Below are positions 6,559-13,830 of a stretch of DNA of 15,649 bases, piece by piece (position 1 is the stretch's first letter; each line of letters starts with the position of its first letter). The position numbers and the translations under genes were made by a program. Below the pieces are notes generated by a model, which worked only from the letters and a program-made list of their open reading frames with translations, was not told the DNA's origin and did no database searches. The stretch is from NCBI GenBank assembly GCA_002507085.1, contig DAYW01000061.1, forward strand, positions 8,001 through 23,649, in the 5' to 3' direction. This DNA comes from an archaeon UBA168. GTDB taxonomy: Archaea; Thermoproteota; Thermoprotei_A; Marsarchaeales; UBA168.

Positions 6559-7370
6559 CCCTTTCTCACCTCCTTAAGCTCGTTCACAAGGTCCTCAACG
6601 GTTAGCGGATTGTCCCTGAATCCCAACCCTTTGCTGATCGTTACCACTTGAGGTTCTAAGAGGCCGAACTTCTCTAACGAGCCATCGTAGAATATCTCCC
6701 TAACCTGGCCATCTGCGGCCAGCCTTCCGTCCTCTACTATCAGAACCCTTTCGAAATAGCGAGCCACAAAGTCAAGGTCATGAGTGCTTACTATTACGGC
6801 GTCGCCTTTAAAGCTCTGAATCAACTCGCCTATCTTTTTCTTCTGCGCCACGTCTTGACCTGATGTAGGTTCGTCCATTACAAGTACTTTTGGTTCATAG
6901 ACAAAAACGCTGGCAAGGCCTAGGCGCTTTTTCTCACCGGCGCTTAACAGGAACGGCGATTCGTTTCTGTAATTCCAAAGCCCAAAGCTCTTGAGCGCCG
7001 CCTCTGCCCTCTTGGATATCTCTTCCTCAGGAAAGCGAAAGTTCCTCATCGCAAACGTAACCTCCTCCCAGCACGTCTGGGCAAAAAGCTGCTGATTCGG
7101 GTTTTGAAAAACCATACCCACCTTTCTCGCCAAATCCGACACTTTGACGCTCCTGGTGTTAACGCCGTCGATGAAGACGTTTCCGCTGTAGGGCTTAAGG
7201 AGGCCATTCATGTGTTTTAATATCGTTGTCTTTCCTGACCCGTTGGTGCCAATCAGGGCCACCTTATCGCCACGTTTTATCTCGAACGTTACGCCCTTGA
7301 GCACTTCGTAATCCGATAAAGGGTACCTGTATCTTACCTCCTTAAACTCTACAACTGATAACCTGCTCAC
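6555..7370 (-). CDS. ecfA2: ECF transporter ATPase, second ATP-binding protein
   Basis: One of two ABC ATPases of the ECF energizing module. All ABC motifs are present: Walker A GTNGSGKTT (41-49), Q-loop FQNPNQQLF (88-96, Q89), signature LSAGEKKR (142-149, a variant of LSGGQ), Walker B VLVMDE (162-167), D-loop SGQD and switch histidine in STHD (H197). The 271-residue length is typical, with the C-terminal extension that embraces EcfT coupling helices. The GTG start overlaps the ecfA1 stop by 4 nt (GTGA). Which of the pair is formally A1 or A2 is assigned by order and is arbitrary. Confidence 0.92.
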   Translation of the reverse strand: MSRLSVVEFKEVRYRYPLSDYEVLKGVTFEIKRGDKVALIGTNGSGKTTILKHMNGLLKPYSGNVFIDGVNTRSVKVSDLARKVGMVFQNPNQQLFAQTCWEEVTFAMRNFRFPEEEISKRAEAALKSFGLWNYRNESPFLLSAGEKKRLGLASVFVYEPKVLVMDEPTSGQDVAQKKKIGELIQSFKGDAVIVSTHDLDFVARYFERVLIVEDGRLAADGQVREIFYDGSLEKFGLLEPQVVTISKGLGFRDNPLTVEDLVNELKEVRKG

Positions 7371-8212
7371 CTCATAAGGGCAGCGTTCGACCTAACCTCA
7401 TCCAAGAACTGGTGTGCGTCCATGGGGACGCGGCCAAACCTGACGCCAAGCTCTTTGAGGCCAAGGTAAGCCGCCACAGCGTCTGGCACCTCCACGAGCT
7501 CCCTATTGGCCATCCTCAGTATGACCTCCGAAGGAGGGCCTTGGTCAACTATCCCCCCCTGGTTCATGACCACCAGCTTGTGCGCAAAAGGCAACAGCAG
7601 GGACAGCCTATGCTCACTTATGACAACCGTCATTCCAGATCTATTCAAATCGCGAACCATGGAAAGCACCTCTGCAGCCGCCCTTGGATCAAGGCTGGAA
7701 GTGGGCTCGTCGAGGAGCAGCACGCTGGGCTTGGATATGAGGGCAGCCGCTATGGCTACCCTTTGCTGCTCTCCTCCGCTGAGCTCGGAGGGCGACCTAT
7801 GCCTTAGCGAATAGAGGCCAAATCTCTTCAGGGCGTCTTCAACAAGCTCCTTCATCTCGGACCTGCTCACTCCGGAGTTCTCCAGAGGAAAGGCCAGTTC
7901 CCTCTCAACCGAAAAAGTGAGAAGCTGAGTATCTGGCTCCTGAAAAACCGTCCCAACGATTTTGAAAAGCTCATGCGGTTGTTCCTTGGCTGGGTTGTGC
8001 CCTTCTATCCACACCTCTCCTTTGTAGCTCCCGCCGTAAAAGCTGGGTATCAAACCGTTAATGGCCTTGATGAGCGTCGACTTCCCGCATCCGCTGGGTC
8101 CCGCTATCACCACGAACTCCCCGCGCTCCACGCCAAGGTTTACGCGATCGAGCGCAGGCCTTTCGCTGCCCTCATAAGCAAAGGACAGATCTCTTATCTC
8201 AATGGCCCTCAA
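7367..8212 (-). CDS. ecfA1: ECF transporter ATPase, first ATP-binding protein
   Basis: ABC ATPase predicted to pair with the following ATPase and drive vitamin or metal uptake with EcfT and an S component. Motifs: Walker A GPSGCGKST (38-46), Q-loop FQEPDTQLL (90-98, Q91), signature LSGGEQQR (144-151), Walker B VLLLDE (164-169), D-loop SSLD, and the switch histidine in ISEHR (H201), the EHR form common in ECF ATPases. Length is 281 residues. The start is TTG at 8210-8212; an upstream ATG (8240) leads to an early stop in another frame. A TATA box at 8254-8261 predicts a leader of roughly 20 nt containing ggggg (8223-8227) and gagg (8217-8220) as weak ribosome-binding candidates. Confidence 0.93.
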   Translation of the reverse strand: MRAIEIRDLSFAYEGSERPALDRVNLGVERGEFVVIAGPSGCGKSTLIKAINGLIPSFYGGSYKGEVWIEGHNPAKEQPHELFKIVGTVFQEPDTQLLTFSVERELAFPLENSGVSRSEMKELVEDALKRFGLYSLRHRSPSELSGGEQQRVAIAAALISKPSVLLLDEPTSSLDPRAAAEVLSMVRDLNRSGMTVVISEHRLSLLLPFAHKLVVMNQGGIVDQGPPSEVILRMANRELVEVPDAVAAYLGLKELGVRFGRVPMDAHQFLDEVRSNAALMR

Positions 8213-8253
8213 GCGGCCTCAACCCCCAGCGCAAAGCTCCATTTGGCTCGCGG

Positions 8254-8261
8254 ATTTTTAG
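8254..8261 (-). promoter_or_regulatory. TATA box of the ecfA1-ecfA2-ecfT operon
   Basis: The minus strand reads CTAAAAAT, overlapping the TAA stop of the DHH gene. The centre is about 45 nt from the ecfA1 TTG, so this mRNA would carry a leader of about 20 nt, unlike the leaderless promoters elsewhere in the window. Read-through from the upstream superoperon is also possible, because no T-rich terminator is visible. Confidence 0.5.
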
Positions 8262-9238
8262 CTACTCATTTTTAAGTCGTACTTATGAGACAATGCATTT
8301 GAGTATTGCGCCAAAAAATCGTGAGCTATCTTTGACAAAACGTCCTGAGCGTCACCGCTCATAAGGGCACCGGCTGCGCCTTCATGCCCTCCTCCATTTT
8401 CACCGAAGAAAGATGCAAGGTTAACTCCGTAAGAAAGGGCCTTTTCATCGGCCCTGCCGGAAACCCGGACAGCGTTGCCGCGCGGCGCGGCCACAAACGC
8501 CACGTCTGCGCCAAGCGATAAGAGCGCTTCGGCCACCTCACCCTCAAAGATGTTAACAGTGGATGTGACAAGGATTATGTCACCTACTTCGGCTATGTTA
8601 AGCCTCTGCGCGGCTTTTAACCGCGCCATCCTGAGGCTCTTGCTTTGATCCCTCTTAGAAAAGCTCAAGGCGGTCCCGTAGTCGGCTCCCGCCTCGATGA
8701 GCTTAGCGGCCGCCTTAATTGAATGAGGGGTAGCGTATTTGAAGATCCCGGTGTCGAACAGAATTCCTCCCAGAAGCGCGGTAGCCAAAGCCGGGTCAGG
8801 ACGTACTCCGAGCACCTCCATAAGGTCAAGCACAAGTTCGCACGATGAGGCTGACTTGGCATCGACAAAAGCCGTTACCAACTCAGGACTGCCGCACTCG
8901 TGATGGTCTATAACGAATACCTCGTTCCCAGAGAACTCCCTGCCGCGGTGGCTGTACTTCAGGCCACATGTATCCGTTACTATGGCCACTTGCGGCACGA
9001 AGTCCTCGGGCGGAGGTTCTGGACTTAAAGCTGAATTCATGCGCTTGGCCAACGAATTCATGTCGTCAAGGTATGCATAAGCGCGAGACGCGCCCAGCTT
9101 TTTCGCCACAAAAGCCATGGCGTAGGCAGATGCAAAGCCATCGGGATCGACGCGCGGATGCGAAAAAACTGCCACCCTTTTGCCCGGCAGAGCTCCTTCT
9201 AGCGCCCTTGCGAAGCTCCCTACCTCCATATCAATCAC
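8258..9238 (-). CDS. DHH/DHHA1 phosphoesterase (NrnA-like)
   Basis: Predicted Mn-dependent phosphoesterase of 326 residues. DHH-domain motifs in order: SHPRVDPDGFAS (26-37; H27, D31, D33), TDTC (88-91; D89), DHHE (111-114) and FDTGIFKY (161-168; D162). The C-terminal DHHA1 domain ends in GGGHEGAAGA (282-291), the substrate-binding glycine loop. This arrangement resembles NrnA-type enzymes that degrade very short oligonucleotides or pAp. The substrate here is inferred, not shown; cyclic dinucleotide cleavage products are another possibility. The GTG start overlaps the prefoldin stop by 4 nt (GTGA), so it is the last gene of the exosome superoperon and could finish RNA fragments released by the exosome. 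Confidence 0.88.
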   Translation of the reverse strand: MIDMEVGSFARALEGALPGKRVAVFSHPRVDPDGFASAYAMAFVAKKLGASRAYAYLDDMNSLAKRMNSALSPEPPPEDFVPQVAIVTDTCGLKYSHRGREFSGNEVFVIDHHECGSPELVTAFVDAKSASSCELVLDLMEVLGVRPDPALATALLGGILFDTGIFKYATPHSIKAAAKLIEAGADYGTALSFSKRDQSKSLRMARLKAAQRLNIAEVGDIILVTSTVNIFEGEVAEALLSLGADVAFVAAPRGNAVRVSGRADEKALSYGVNLASFFGENGGGHEGAAGALMSGDAQDVLSKIAHDFLAQYSNALSHKYDLKMSS

Positions 9239-9594
9239 GAGCTTCCAGTTGCGCGAAAAGCTTGACTCTTCAGTATCATGTCTCTCCTAAGCTTGTTTAT
9301 CTCGGCCGTTAGGGCTTCCTCGCGCTGCTTCAGAGTCTGGACGTAAAGGGTATCGCTTTCCTTTTTTTCCTCGAGCTCCTTCTTTATGGTCTCGCGATCT
9401 TTCTTTATCATGACGTTGCCTACCAGCTGATAAACCGCCTCCCCATCTGGAAGCGCCTCGATTTCGCCTAAGACGCGCTCTATGTCTTTGACTTCAAGCT
9501 CTATGTTTTGGCGCTCTTGGGTTGTCGCCCTAAGCTGTTCCGTTAAGCTTTCCAACCTCTCCGCATAATCCGCAGAACCGCTTTCTTCAGCCAT
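9235..9594 (-). CDS. pfdB: Prefoldin subunit beta
   Basis: Subunit of the hexameric chaperone prefoldin, which holds unfolded proteins with the tips of coiled coils and passes them to the thermosome. The 119 residues form an N-terminal coiled coil (about 8-45, heptad-rich ERLESLTEQLRATTQ), a beta-hairpin centre (GEAVYQLVGNVMIKKD, 52-67) and a C-terminal coiled coil (68-108). The length matches the beta class, which has one hairpin. The ATG shares its last base with the TAA of pcc1 (TAATG read across the junction), suggesting translational coupling. No Shine-Dalgarno sequence is evident. Prefoldin beta at this position is a known feature of the archaeal exosome superoperon. Confidence 0.93.
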   Translation of the reverse strand: MAEESGSADYAERLESLTEQLRATTQERQNIELEVKDIERVLGEIEALPDGEAVYQLVGNVMIKKDRETIKKELEEKKESDTLYVQTLKQREEALTAEINKLRRDMILKSQAFRATGSS

Positions 9595-9821
9595 TATAGT
9601 AAGCTTTGGTTAAGAGTTTTTAGGATTGTCGAAATTATGCGGGCCTCGGACTCAATCCAAGCTCTGGCCTTGGACTCTCTCTCAAAGGCTGCCCTTACCG
9701 TTAGGGCATCACCAGACAAAACAAAGCTCACGTTATCGTCCTCATCAGGCTTTAGTGCCGCTACCACGTAGGGAACAAACCTGTCCCTAACCGATATGCT
9801 GACGCGGATCGATTCTGGCAT
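9594..9821 (-). CDS. pcc1: KEOPS complex subunit Pcc1
   Basis: Small dimerization subunit of KEOPS, the complex that installs t6A on tRNAs decoding ANN codons together with Kae1, Bud32 and Cgi121. The 75 residues match archaeal Pcc1 size and pattern: a first strand (IRVSISV), the conserved AALKPDEDDNVSF block (21-33), a strand with LTVRAAFERES (40-50), and a C-terminal helix (54-73). The ATG is 1 nt after the stop of rpl37ae, and the stop overlaps the pfdB start. The family is short and divergent, so recognition relies on the ALKPDE motif plus the operon position, which is characteristic. Confidence 0.88.
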   Translation of the reverse strand: MPESIRVSISVRDRFVPYVVAALKPDEDDNVSFVLSGDALTVRAAFERESKARAWIESEARIISTILKTLNQSLL

Positions 9822-9822
9822 T

Positions 9823-10062
9823 TTAGGCGCTTATGACTTGGCTGTAAGGCCTCGGGCTGAACGCAGATCCAGTGAACGTGTAACCGCACTTGGGGCAACG
9901 CCATATCCCAGCCGCTATTCTGTCCATTACCACATGCTTGCCACAGGAAGGACAACGCATGGGCTGCTTCCTTTGGCTCTTGAGCCTAACGTAATCCCTT
10001 CTAAGCTTCATGCCGTACTTTACTCCAAGCTCACCGCCGGCACGCTCTTTAATGGCACTCAT
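9823..10062 (-). CDS. rpl37ae: Ribosomal protein eL43 (L37Ae)
   Basis: Zinc-ribbon protein of the large ribosomal subunit. The 79 residues carry two CxxC pairs 15 residues apart, CPSC (C37, C40) and CPKC (C56, C59), with the family GIWRCPKCGYTFTGSAFSP continuation, and a basic N-terminal half with GVKYGMKLRRDYVRL (13-27). The ATG start overlaps the rrp42 stop by 4 nt (ATGA). In many archaeal exosome operons the RNA polymerase subunit gene rpoP follows this gene. Here pcc1 follows after a single base, so rpoP is not in its usual place. Confidence 0.93.
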   Translation of the reverse strand: MSAIKERAGGELGVKYGMKLRRDYVRLKSQRKQPMRCPSCGKHVVMDRIAAGIWRCPKCGYTFTGSAFSPRPYSQVISA

Positions 10063-10895
10063 TCTTCGTTCACTTTCTTCTCTTCGGCGCTTTTATACTT
10101 TTTTGCCGCGTCCATGACGGCGGCTCTAAGCTCATCGCTTTTTTCCTTGGCCAGCTCAACGCAGCGCAGGACCTCGTCTTCTGTCAACGCTCCGGATAAT
10201 ATCTTCTGCATTGATGAAACCCTTCCGTCCTCCAACGTCGTTATGGAAAGCTCGGAGTCAAGGTAATCCTCCTCTTCCAAGCTGGGATCAACCAGAAGGT
10301 AATCGCCTATCTTTCCAATGGTAACAGATATGGGGTAATGAGCCAGCTCAACAGAGTCTTTGCCCAAGGCCTCCGCTATGTCAGGCGGAAACTTGGCCGT
10401 CATAAGGGCGGCAAGCGCGGCTACCGACGAGGCATCCTGAACATTTCCCTCGTGATTAAGCACCGTGATGTCGAGCCATATTATGGCCACCTTTTTTCCT
10501 TCTTCTATGACCAGAGACCCAAGGTCTATGGCCTTGCCCTCTCTTATTCCCCTATCAACAACCCGTCCCCAGCCTATGCCCCGCTCGTCCGGCGGACCGG
10601 GCTGAAAATCGGGGTGTGCAAACGGCGCCAAGTCCATCCCCACCGTGAGCACTCCCTCGTTGGGCGTGTCGGCGTAAGGAGTTCCTGATGTTATCTTTAT
10701 GCCAGCCAGCACTTGAGTTTCTCCGAGTTTTACCTGTGCGCTTCCATCTGCCTTGGGCACCACTCCCGGCAGGATCTCAAGCTTTCTATACTGGTCCAGA
10801 GCTCTGCCGTCCACCCTCTCGTTTGACTTGAACTTTGCAAGGAGAAACTCTAGGTAGTCCTGTCCCAAGCTTCCCTGAAAACTCGGTCTGTGCAT
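10059..10895 (-). CDS. rrp42: Exosome core subunit Rrp42
   Basis: RNase PH-like structural subunit of the archaeal exosome ring; it alternates with catalytic Rrp41 and contributes to the active site without its own catalytic aspartates. The 278 residues show the N-terminal RVDGRALDQYRKLEI (27-41), GSAQVKLGETQVLAGIK (51-67), the VVDRGIREGKAID helix, and NVQDASSVAALAALM. The C-terminal tail is lysine- and glutamate-rich. The ATG lies 3 nt after the rrp41 stop, preceded by gaggga as a moderate ribosome-binding site. The protein is slightly longer at its acidic/basic tail than the fold requires. Confidence 0.95.
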   Translation of the reverse strand: MHRPSFQGSLGQDYLEFLLAKFKSNERVDGRALDQYRKLEILPGVVPKADGSAQVKLGETQVLAGIKITSGTPYADTPNEGVLTVGMDLAPFAHPDFQPGPPDERGIGWGRVVDRGIREGKAIDLGSLVIEEGKKVAIIWLDITVLNHEGNVQDASSVAALAALMTAKFPPDIAEALGKDSVELAHYPISVTIGKIGDYLLVDPSLEEEDYLDSELSITTLEDGRVSSMQKILSGALTEDEVLRCVELAKEKSDELRAAVMDAAKKYKSAEEKKVNEE

Positions 10896-10898
10896 GTT

Positions 10899-11648
10899 TT
10901 ATCCCTCGTTAGAAGCCGCCAACGGCGCGTACTTCTTCTTCAACGCGTTTACTTGGACCGTGTAAAGCGAGTTGATAACGCGCTTGGCCATCTCCACCGA
11001 TCTCTTTATCTCTTCCTGCGTCAAAAGACCGTTCATCTGAAGTAAGGTTATCTTTCCCTTGTTGGGCATCATGGCAATCGGAAAATCTGCCTGTCCGTTC
11101 TCGTCCTCCAGATCATTTATGTCAACGACCAACGTATCCCTTACCTTGCCTATGGCCACAGCCGTTACCAGGTCACGCATGGGAATGCCCGCATCAGCCA
11201 GCGCTACGCTTGCAGCATTCACCGAAGCACAACGCGTTCCACCATCGGCCTGGAGCACTTCTACGAACACGTCTATCTGGGTCCTTGGCAGTTCCGTCAG
11301 TATGATCGCCGGTTCTAAAGCCTCCCTAATGGCGCGGCTCAACTCTATCTCCCTTCTAGAGTAAGTGGGTGACTTCCTTTCATTGGTAGAGTAGGGCTGC
11401 ATGTGATAGCGCACTCTGAGAGAGCTCCTATCTAGGAACTGAGAGTGCCTTTCGGCCTCGTACGGGCCCATTACGCCAGCCAAAATGAGGTTTTTGCCCT
11501 GCCTTACAAGCGCAGAGCCGTCAGCTTGCGTAAGCACTCCGACCTCAACTTCAAAAGGCCTAGCCTCATCTATTTTTCTGCCATCGGTTCTTATTCCCTC
11601 ATCCGTAAGCAATTCTTCTTGCGATAGTTTAGCCATCTTGATCTCCAT
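10899..11648 (-). CDS. rrp41: Exosome catalytic subunit Rrp41
   Basis: Phosphorolytic 3'-5' RNase and, in reverse, RNA-tailing subunit of the archaeal exosome. The 249 residues show the family GIRTDGRKIDEARPFEVEVG start, the RNA-binding LRVRYHMQPYSTNERK loop (77-92), SRREIELSRAIREALEP (97-113), the LQADGGTR block (132-139) and the catalytic acidic motif EDENGQADFPIAM (181-193; D182 and D188). Two starts are possible: ATG at 11648 (20-nt overlap with rrp4) or ATG at 11636 (8-nt overlap). The sequence ggagatca just upstream of the second could serve as its Shine-Dalgarno site, so the protein may be 245 residues. Confidence 0.96.
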   Translation of the reverse strand: MEIKMAKLSQEELLTDEGIRTDGRKIDEARPFEVEVGVLTQADGSALVRQGKNLILAGVMGPYEAERHSQFLDRSSLRVRYHMQPYSTNERKSPTYSRREIELSRAIREALEPAIILTELPRTQIDVFVEVLQADGGTRCASVNAASVALADAGIPMRDLVTAVAIGKVRDTLVVDINDLEDENGQADFPIAMMPNKGKITLLQMNGLLTQEEIKRSVEMAKRVINSLYTVQVNALKKKYAPLAASNEG

Positions 11649-12330
11649 ACCTCTTTATCAAAAGCTCCTTTATCCTATCCGTAAGCCCATAGGTATAGGC
11701 TTCCTCCTCGATCTTCCTTAAGATCGAGATCGTGAAGGAGACGTCCTCCGGCGTTCCCCCCTGAATTATTATGTAACCGTTCTGCCCAACTACTAACTTG
11801 GTTTTAAGCATTTTATCAAGCATGCTTATCATGGAACCCTTCTTTCCAATGACCCTGGGAACGCGAGAGGGTATTATAGATATGGGTATACCTCCCCTTA
11901 TCTTTCCCAATCCTCTCTCCCTAACTGTAAGCGATGGAGGAGTAACCCTATCAAAGCTTATCACCTTGGCCCCTATGTAGTCTCCAACGTCAAAATACCT
12001 CCTGAGGTCAACCGTTATGGGATCAACCTCTATTCCCGCATCCCTTGAATCAAGCCTGCCGACGTAAGGAGAGTTTATGTCGACGGTCCAATCGGTCAGG
12101 CCTACCTCTATTACCTTTCCGACGACGAAGTCATCGACCTTGGGCATGTACTTGCCCCTCAGGGGCCTAACTCTGACGCCGCGCTGCTCGTCTCTCTCTA
12201 CAACGCCTAAGAAGCTGGAGAAGACGGCGCTGTCGTCGCGATAACAACCCTCTCCTGCCCTTGCGCCTTCATCAGAAAGCCTTTCGCCTGGGACCACGAC
12301 CTCACGAACTTTCTCTATTCTTTCTGACAA
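11629..12330 (-). CDS. rrp4: Exosome RNA-binding cap subunit Rrp4
   Basis: Forms the RNA-binding cap of the exosome above the Rrp41/Rrp42 ring and channels substrates into it. The 233 residues divide into an N-terminal domain (to about 60), an S1 domain (about 62-140, VDDFVVGKVIEVGLTDWTVDI) and a KH domain (about 145-215) with the family VPRVIGKKGSMI loop (157-168). The start is TTG at 12328-12330, supported by a clear AGGTGA (12337-12342 on the complement) 6 nt upstream that overlaps the sbds stop codon. Its 3' end overlaps rrp41. Confidence 0.95.
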   Translation of the reverse strand: MSERIEKVREVVVPGERLSDEGARAGEGCYRDDSAVFSSFLGVVERDEQRGVRVRPLRGKYMPKVDDFVVGKVIEVGLTDWTVDINSPYVGRLDSRDAGIEVDPITVDLRRYFDVGDYIGAKVISFDRVTPPSLTVRERGLGKIRGGIPISIIPSRVPRVIGKKGSMISMLDKMLKTKLVVGQNGYIIIQGGTPEDVSFTISILRKIEEEAYTYGLTDRIKELLIKRYGDQDG

Positions 12331-12336
12331 AAACAG

Positions 12337-12342
12337 TCACCT
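12337..12342 (-). promoter_or_regulatory. Shine-Dalgarno site that decides the rrp4 TTG start
   Basis: AGGTGA on the minus strand overlaps the TAG stop of sbds and lies 6 nt before the TTG codon, supporting that non-ATG start and coupled translation. Confidence 0.7.
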
Positions 12343-13036
12343 AAGCCTCCTCTACCGTGACCTCCGCAGAGCCATGAGTCAAGCTGTTTATCTTCTCCAT
12401 GACCTCTGATCTGGCCCCTCCAGGCACCGTTATGGTTACGGTTATGGAGCCATCATCTCCCCACTGAGAGCTCTTGAGCTGACCCAGCGAGGTTATCTGC
12501 TTATACGTCTTCGAGGCGTAGGTCGCTGGCACCCTCACCTTAAAGTTAAACTGCACGACCTTAATCGGCAGTATGGGCTTGAGGGCCTTAATAGCCTCAT
12601 TAACCTGCTCTTCGACGGGCTTAAAGGGGTCGACCGCAAAGCGCGCCTGATTGAGGGCAAGCTCTATTCTCGTTGGAGGGTGCGGAAGCTTGGTTTTCGG
12701 GTCAACGGCGCTTTTGCTTATGAGGTTTATTATCTGCTTGCGCTTCGCCTCAACCATCTCCCTTCTCTGCTCTGTGGTGAGAAGTAACTCCCCGCGCTTA
12801 AGCACCTCTAGGGCCACTTTTGACTCGTCGTCAGTTCCGAAGACCTGAACTAAATTCGTTGCGGACGCCTTTTCTCCCTTTCCGACGTCCTTGAAAACCT
12901 CCTCAGTAACAAACACATCCTTAAGCGGAACCTGCTCTCCTTCCTTGTACTTCCATGCCTTTTCGGGAACGACAACAACCTCGAACTTCTGTCCCTTCAG
13001 CTCGAGCCTTACTATGGTGTTTTTACCTATGTCCAA
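12341..13036 (-). CDS. sbds: Ribosome maturation protein SBDS (Sdo1 homolog)
   Basis: Archaeal homolog of the Shwachman-Bodian-Diamond protein, which in eukaryotes helps remove the anti-association factor eIF6 from 60S subunits. The 231 residues include the N-terminal FYSH domain (about 5-90, with KYKEGEQVPLKDVFVTEEVFKD in it), a helical middle domain with LLTTEQRREMVEAKRKQII (85-103) and the PHPPTRIELAL segment, and a ferredoxin-like C-terminal domain. The start is TTG at 13036: the psmA TGA is in the same frame 15 nt upstream, and no other start lies between. Placement between psmA and rrp4 is the classic archaeal order. Confidence 0.95.
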   Translation of the reverse strand: MDIGKNTIVRLELKGQKFEVVVVPEKAWKYKEGEQVPLKDVFVTEEVFKDVGKGEKASATNLVQVFGTDDESKVALEVLKRGELLLTTEQRREMVEAKRKQIINLISKSAVDPKTKLPHPPTRIELALNQARFAVDPFKPVEEQVNEAIKALKPILPIKVVQFNFKVRVPATYASKTYKQITSLGQLKSSQWGDDGSITVTITVPGGARSEVMEKINSLTHGSAEVTVEEA

Positions 13037-13051
13037 CTGCGCCCACCACGC

Positions 13052-13774
13052 TCAGCCTTTGGCCTTTTCCACGTAACTCATTACCTTTTCCTGGGTCAGC
13101 TTTTCAAAAAGGCCAGTCTTGACTGGCACCACCGCCAGCTCGAAGTTCCCCGAGGCCAGACCTCCTTCCACGACCGGGGCCATTGCCTTAAGGGCAAGCA
13201 CTATAGCATCATCAAGCGACGCCTTCTCATCGTAGTTCTTCTCTAGGTAATCCATGACCGTGCTGAACCCGGAACCTATAGCGTTAGCGAAGTAACCGGC
13301 ATAAGCTCCCCCTGGATCAGTGCCGTAAAGCTTCGGCTGCCCTCTGAACACACCTCCTATCATGAGAGATACCCCAAATGGGCGAGCTCCCCCGTGAAGC
13401 GTGTAGTCGTGCATTATATCGCAGATGTACCTCGTAAGGGTTTCCACATCTACTGGCTCATCGTAGACCAACTTGTAGATCTGTCCATAAACCCTGGCCT
13501 GATCAATAAGGAAACGAGCATCAGGAGATAAGCCGGCAAACACAGCACCTATGTGATCATCGATCTTGAAGATCTTCTCAGTATAAGCTGGATCGATAAG
13601 CCTCGTATACCTCTTCTTCTCCACTGCTAAAACTATGCCATCAGAGGCCTTTATTCCCAAGGTTATCCATCCCTTCTTTACGGCCTCGAGAGCATAATCC
13701 ACCTGGTAAAGCTTTCCATCGGGAGAGAACGTGGTCGGAACCCTATCATATCCCATCGATGCAGGGGAGTACAA
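13052..13774 (-). CDS. psmA: Proteasome subunit alpha
   Basis: Alpha subunit of the 20S proteasome; the alpha ring gates entry to the catalytic chamber and docks the PAN or Cdc48 ATPase. The 240 residues show the gate motif YDR (9-11), the family signature FSPDGKLYQVDYALEAVKKG (16-35), and the HGGARPFGVSLMIGG block. No beta-type catalytic N-terminal threonine is expected or present. The TTG at 13774 gives MYSPASMGYDR; the in-frame ATG at 13756 gives MGYDR and is a credible alternative. A TATA element lies about 32 nt before the TTG. First gene of the exosome superoperon; the beta subunit genes are elsewhere. Confidence 0.96.
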   Translation of the reverse strand: MYSPASMGYDRVPTTFSPDGKLYQVDYALEAVKKGWITLGIKASDGIVLAVEKKRYTRLIDPAYTEKIFKIDDHIGAVFAGLSPDARFLIDQARVYGQIYKLVYDEPVDVETLTRYICDIMHDYTLHGGARPFGVSLMIGGVFRGQPKLYGTDPGGAYAGYFANAIGSGFSTVMDYLEKNYDEKASLDDAIVLALKAMAPVVEGGLASGNFELAVVPVKTGLFEKLTQEKVMSYVEKAKG

Positions 13775-13801
13775 ATTCTTATCAAAAATAACTCGCCGTC
13801 G

Positions 13802-13809
13802 ATAATATG
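13802..13809 (-). promoter_or_regulatory. Promoter of the psmA-exosome superoperon
   Basis: The minus strand reads CATATTAT, preceded by an A-rich BRE-like cagaaaag. Transcription would start about 5 nt before the TTG at 13774. A T-rich gttattttt closer in could instead serve the internal ATG at 13756. Confidence 0.5.
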
Positions 13810-13830
13810 CTTTTCTGTTAGGAGGTTTCC

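Noticed and set aside
7412..7814. Two overlapping plus-strand ORFs of 131 and 102 codons within ecfA1
   Set aside because: They lie opposite a gene with a complete set of ABC motifs and show no family features; they are antisense shadows.
13801..13830. Terminator between the MFS gene and psmA
   Set aside because: On the minus strand this stretch is A-rich rather than T-rich and is better explained as the BRE/TATA region of psmA.
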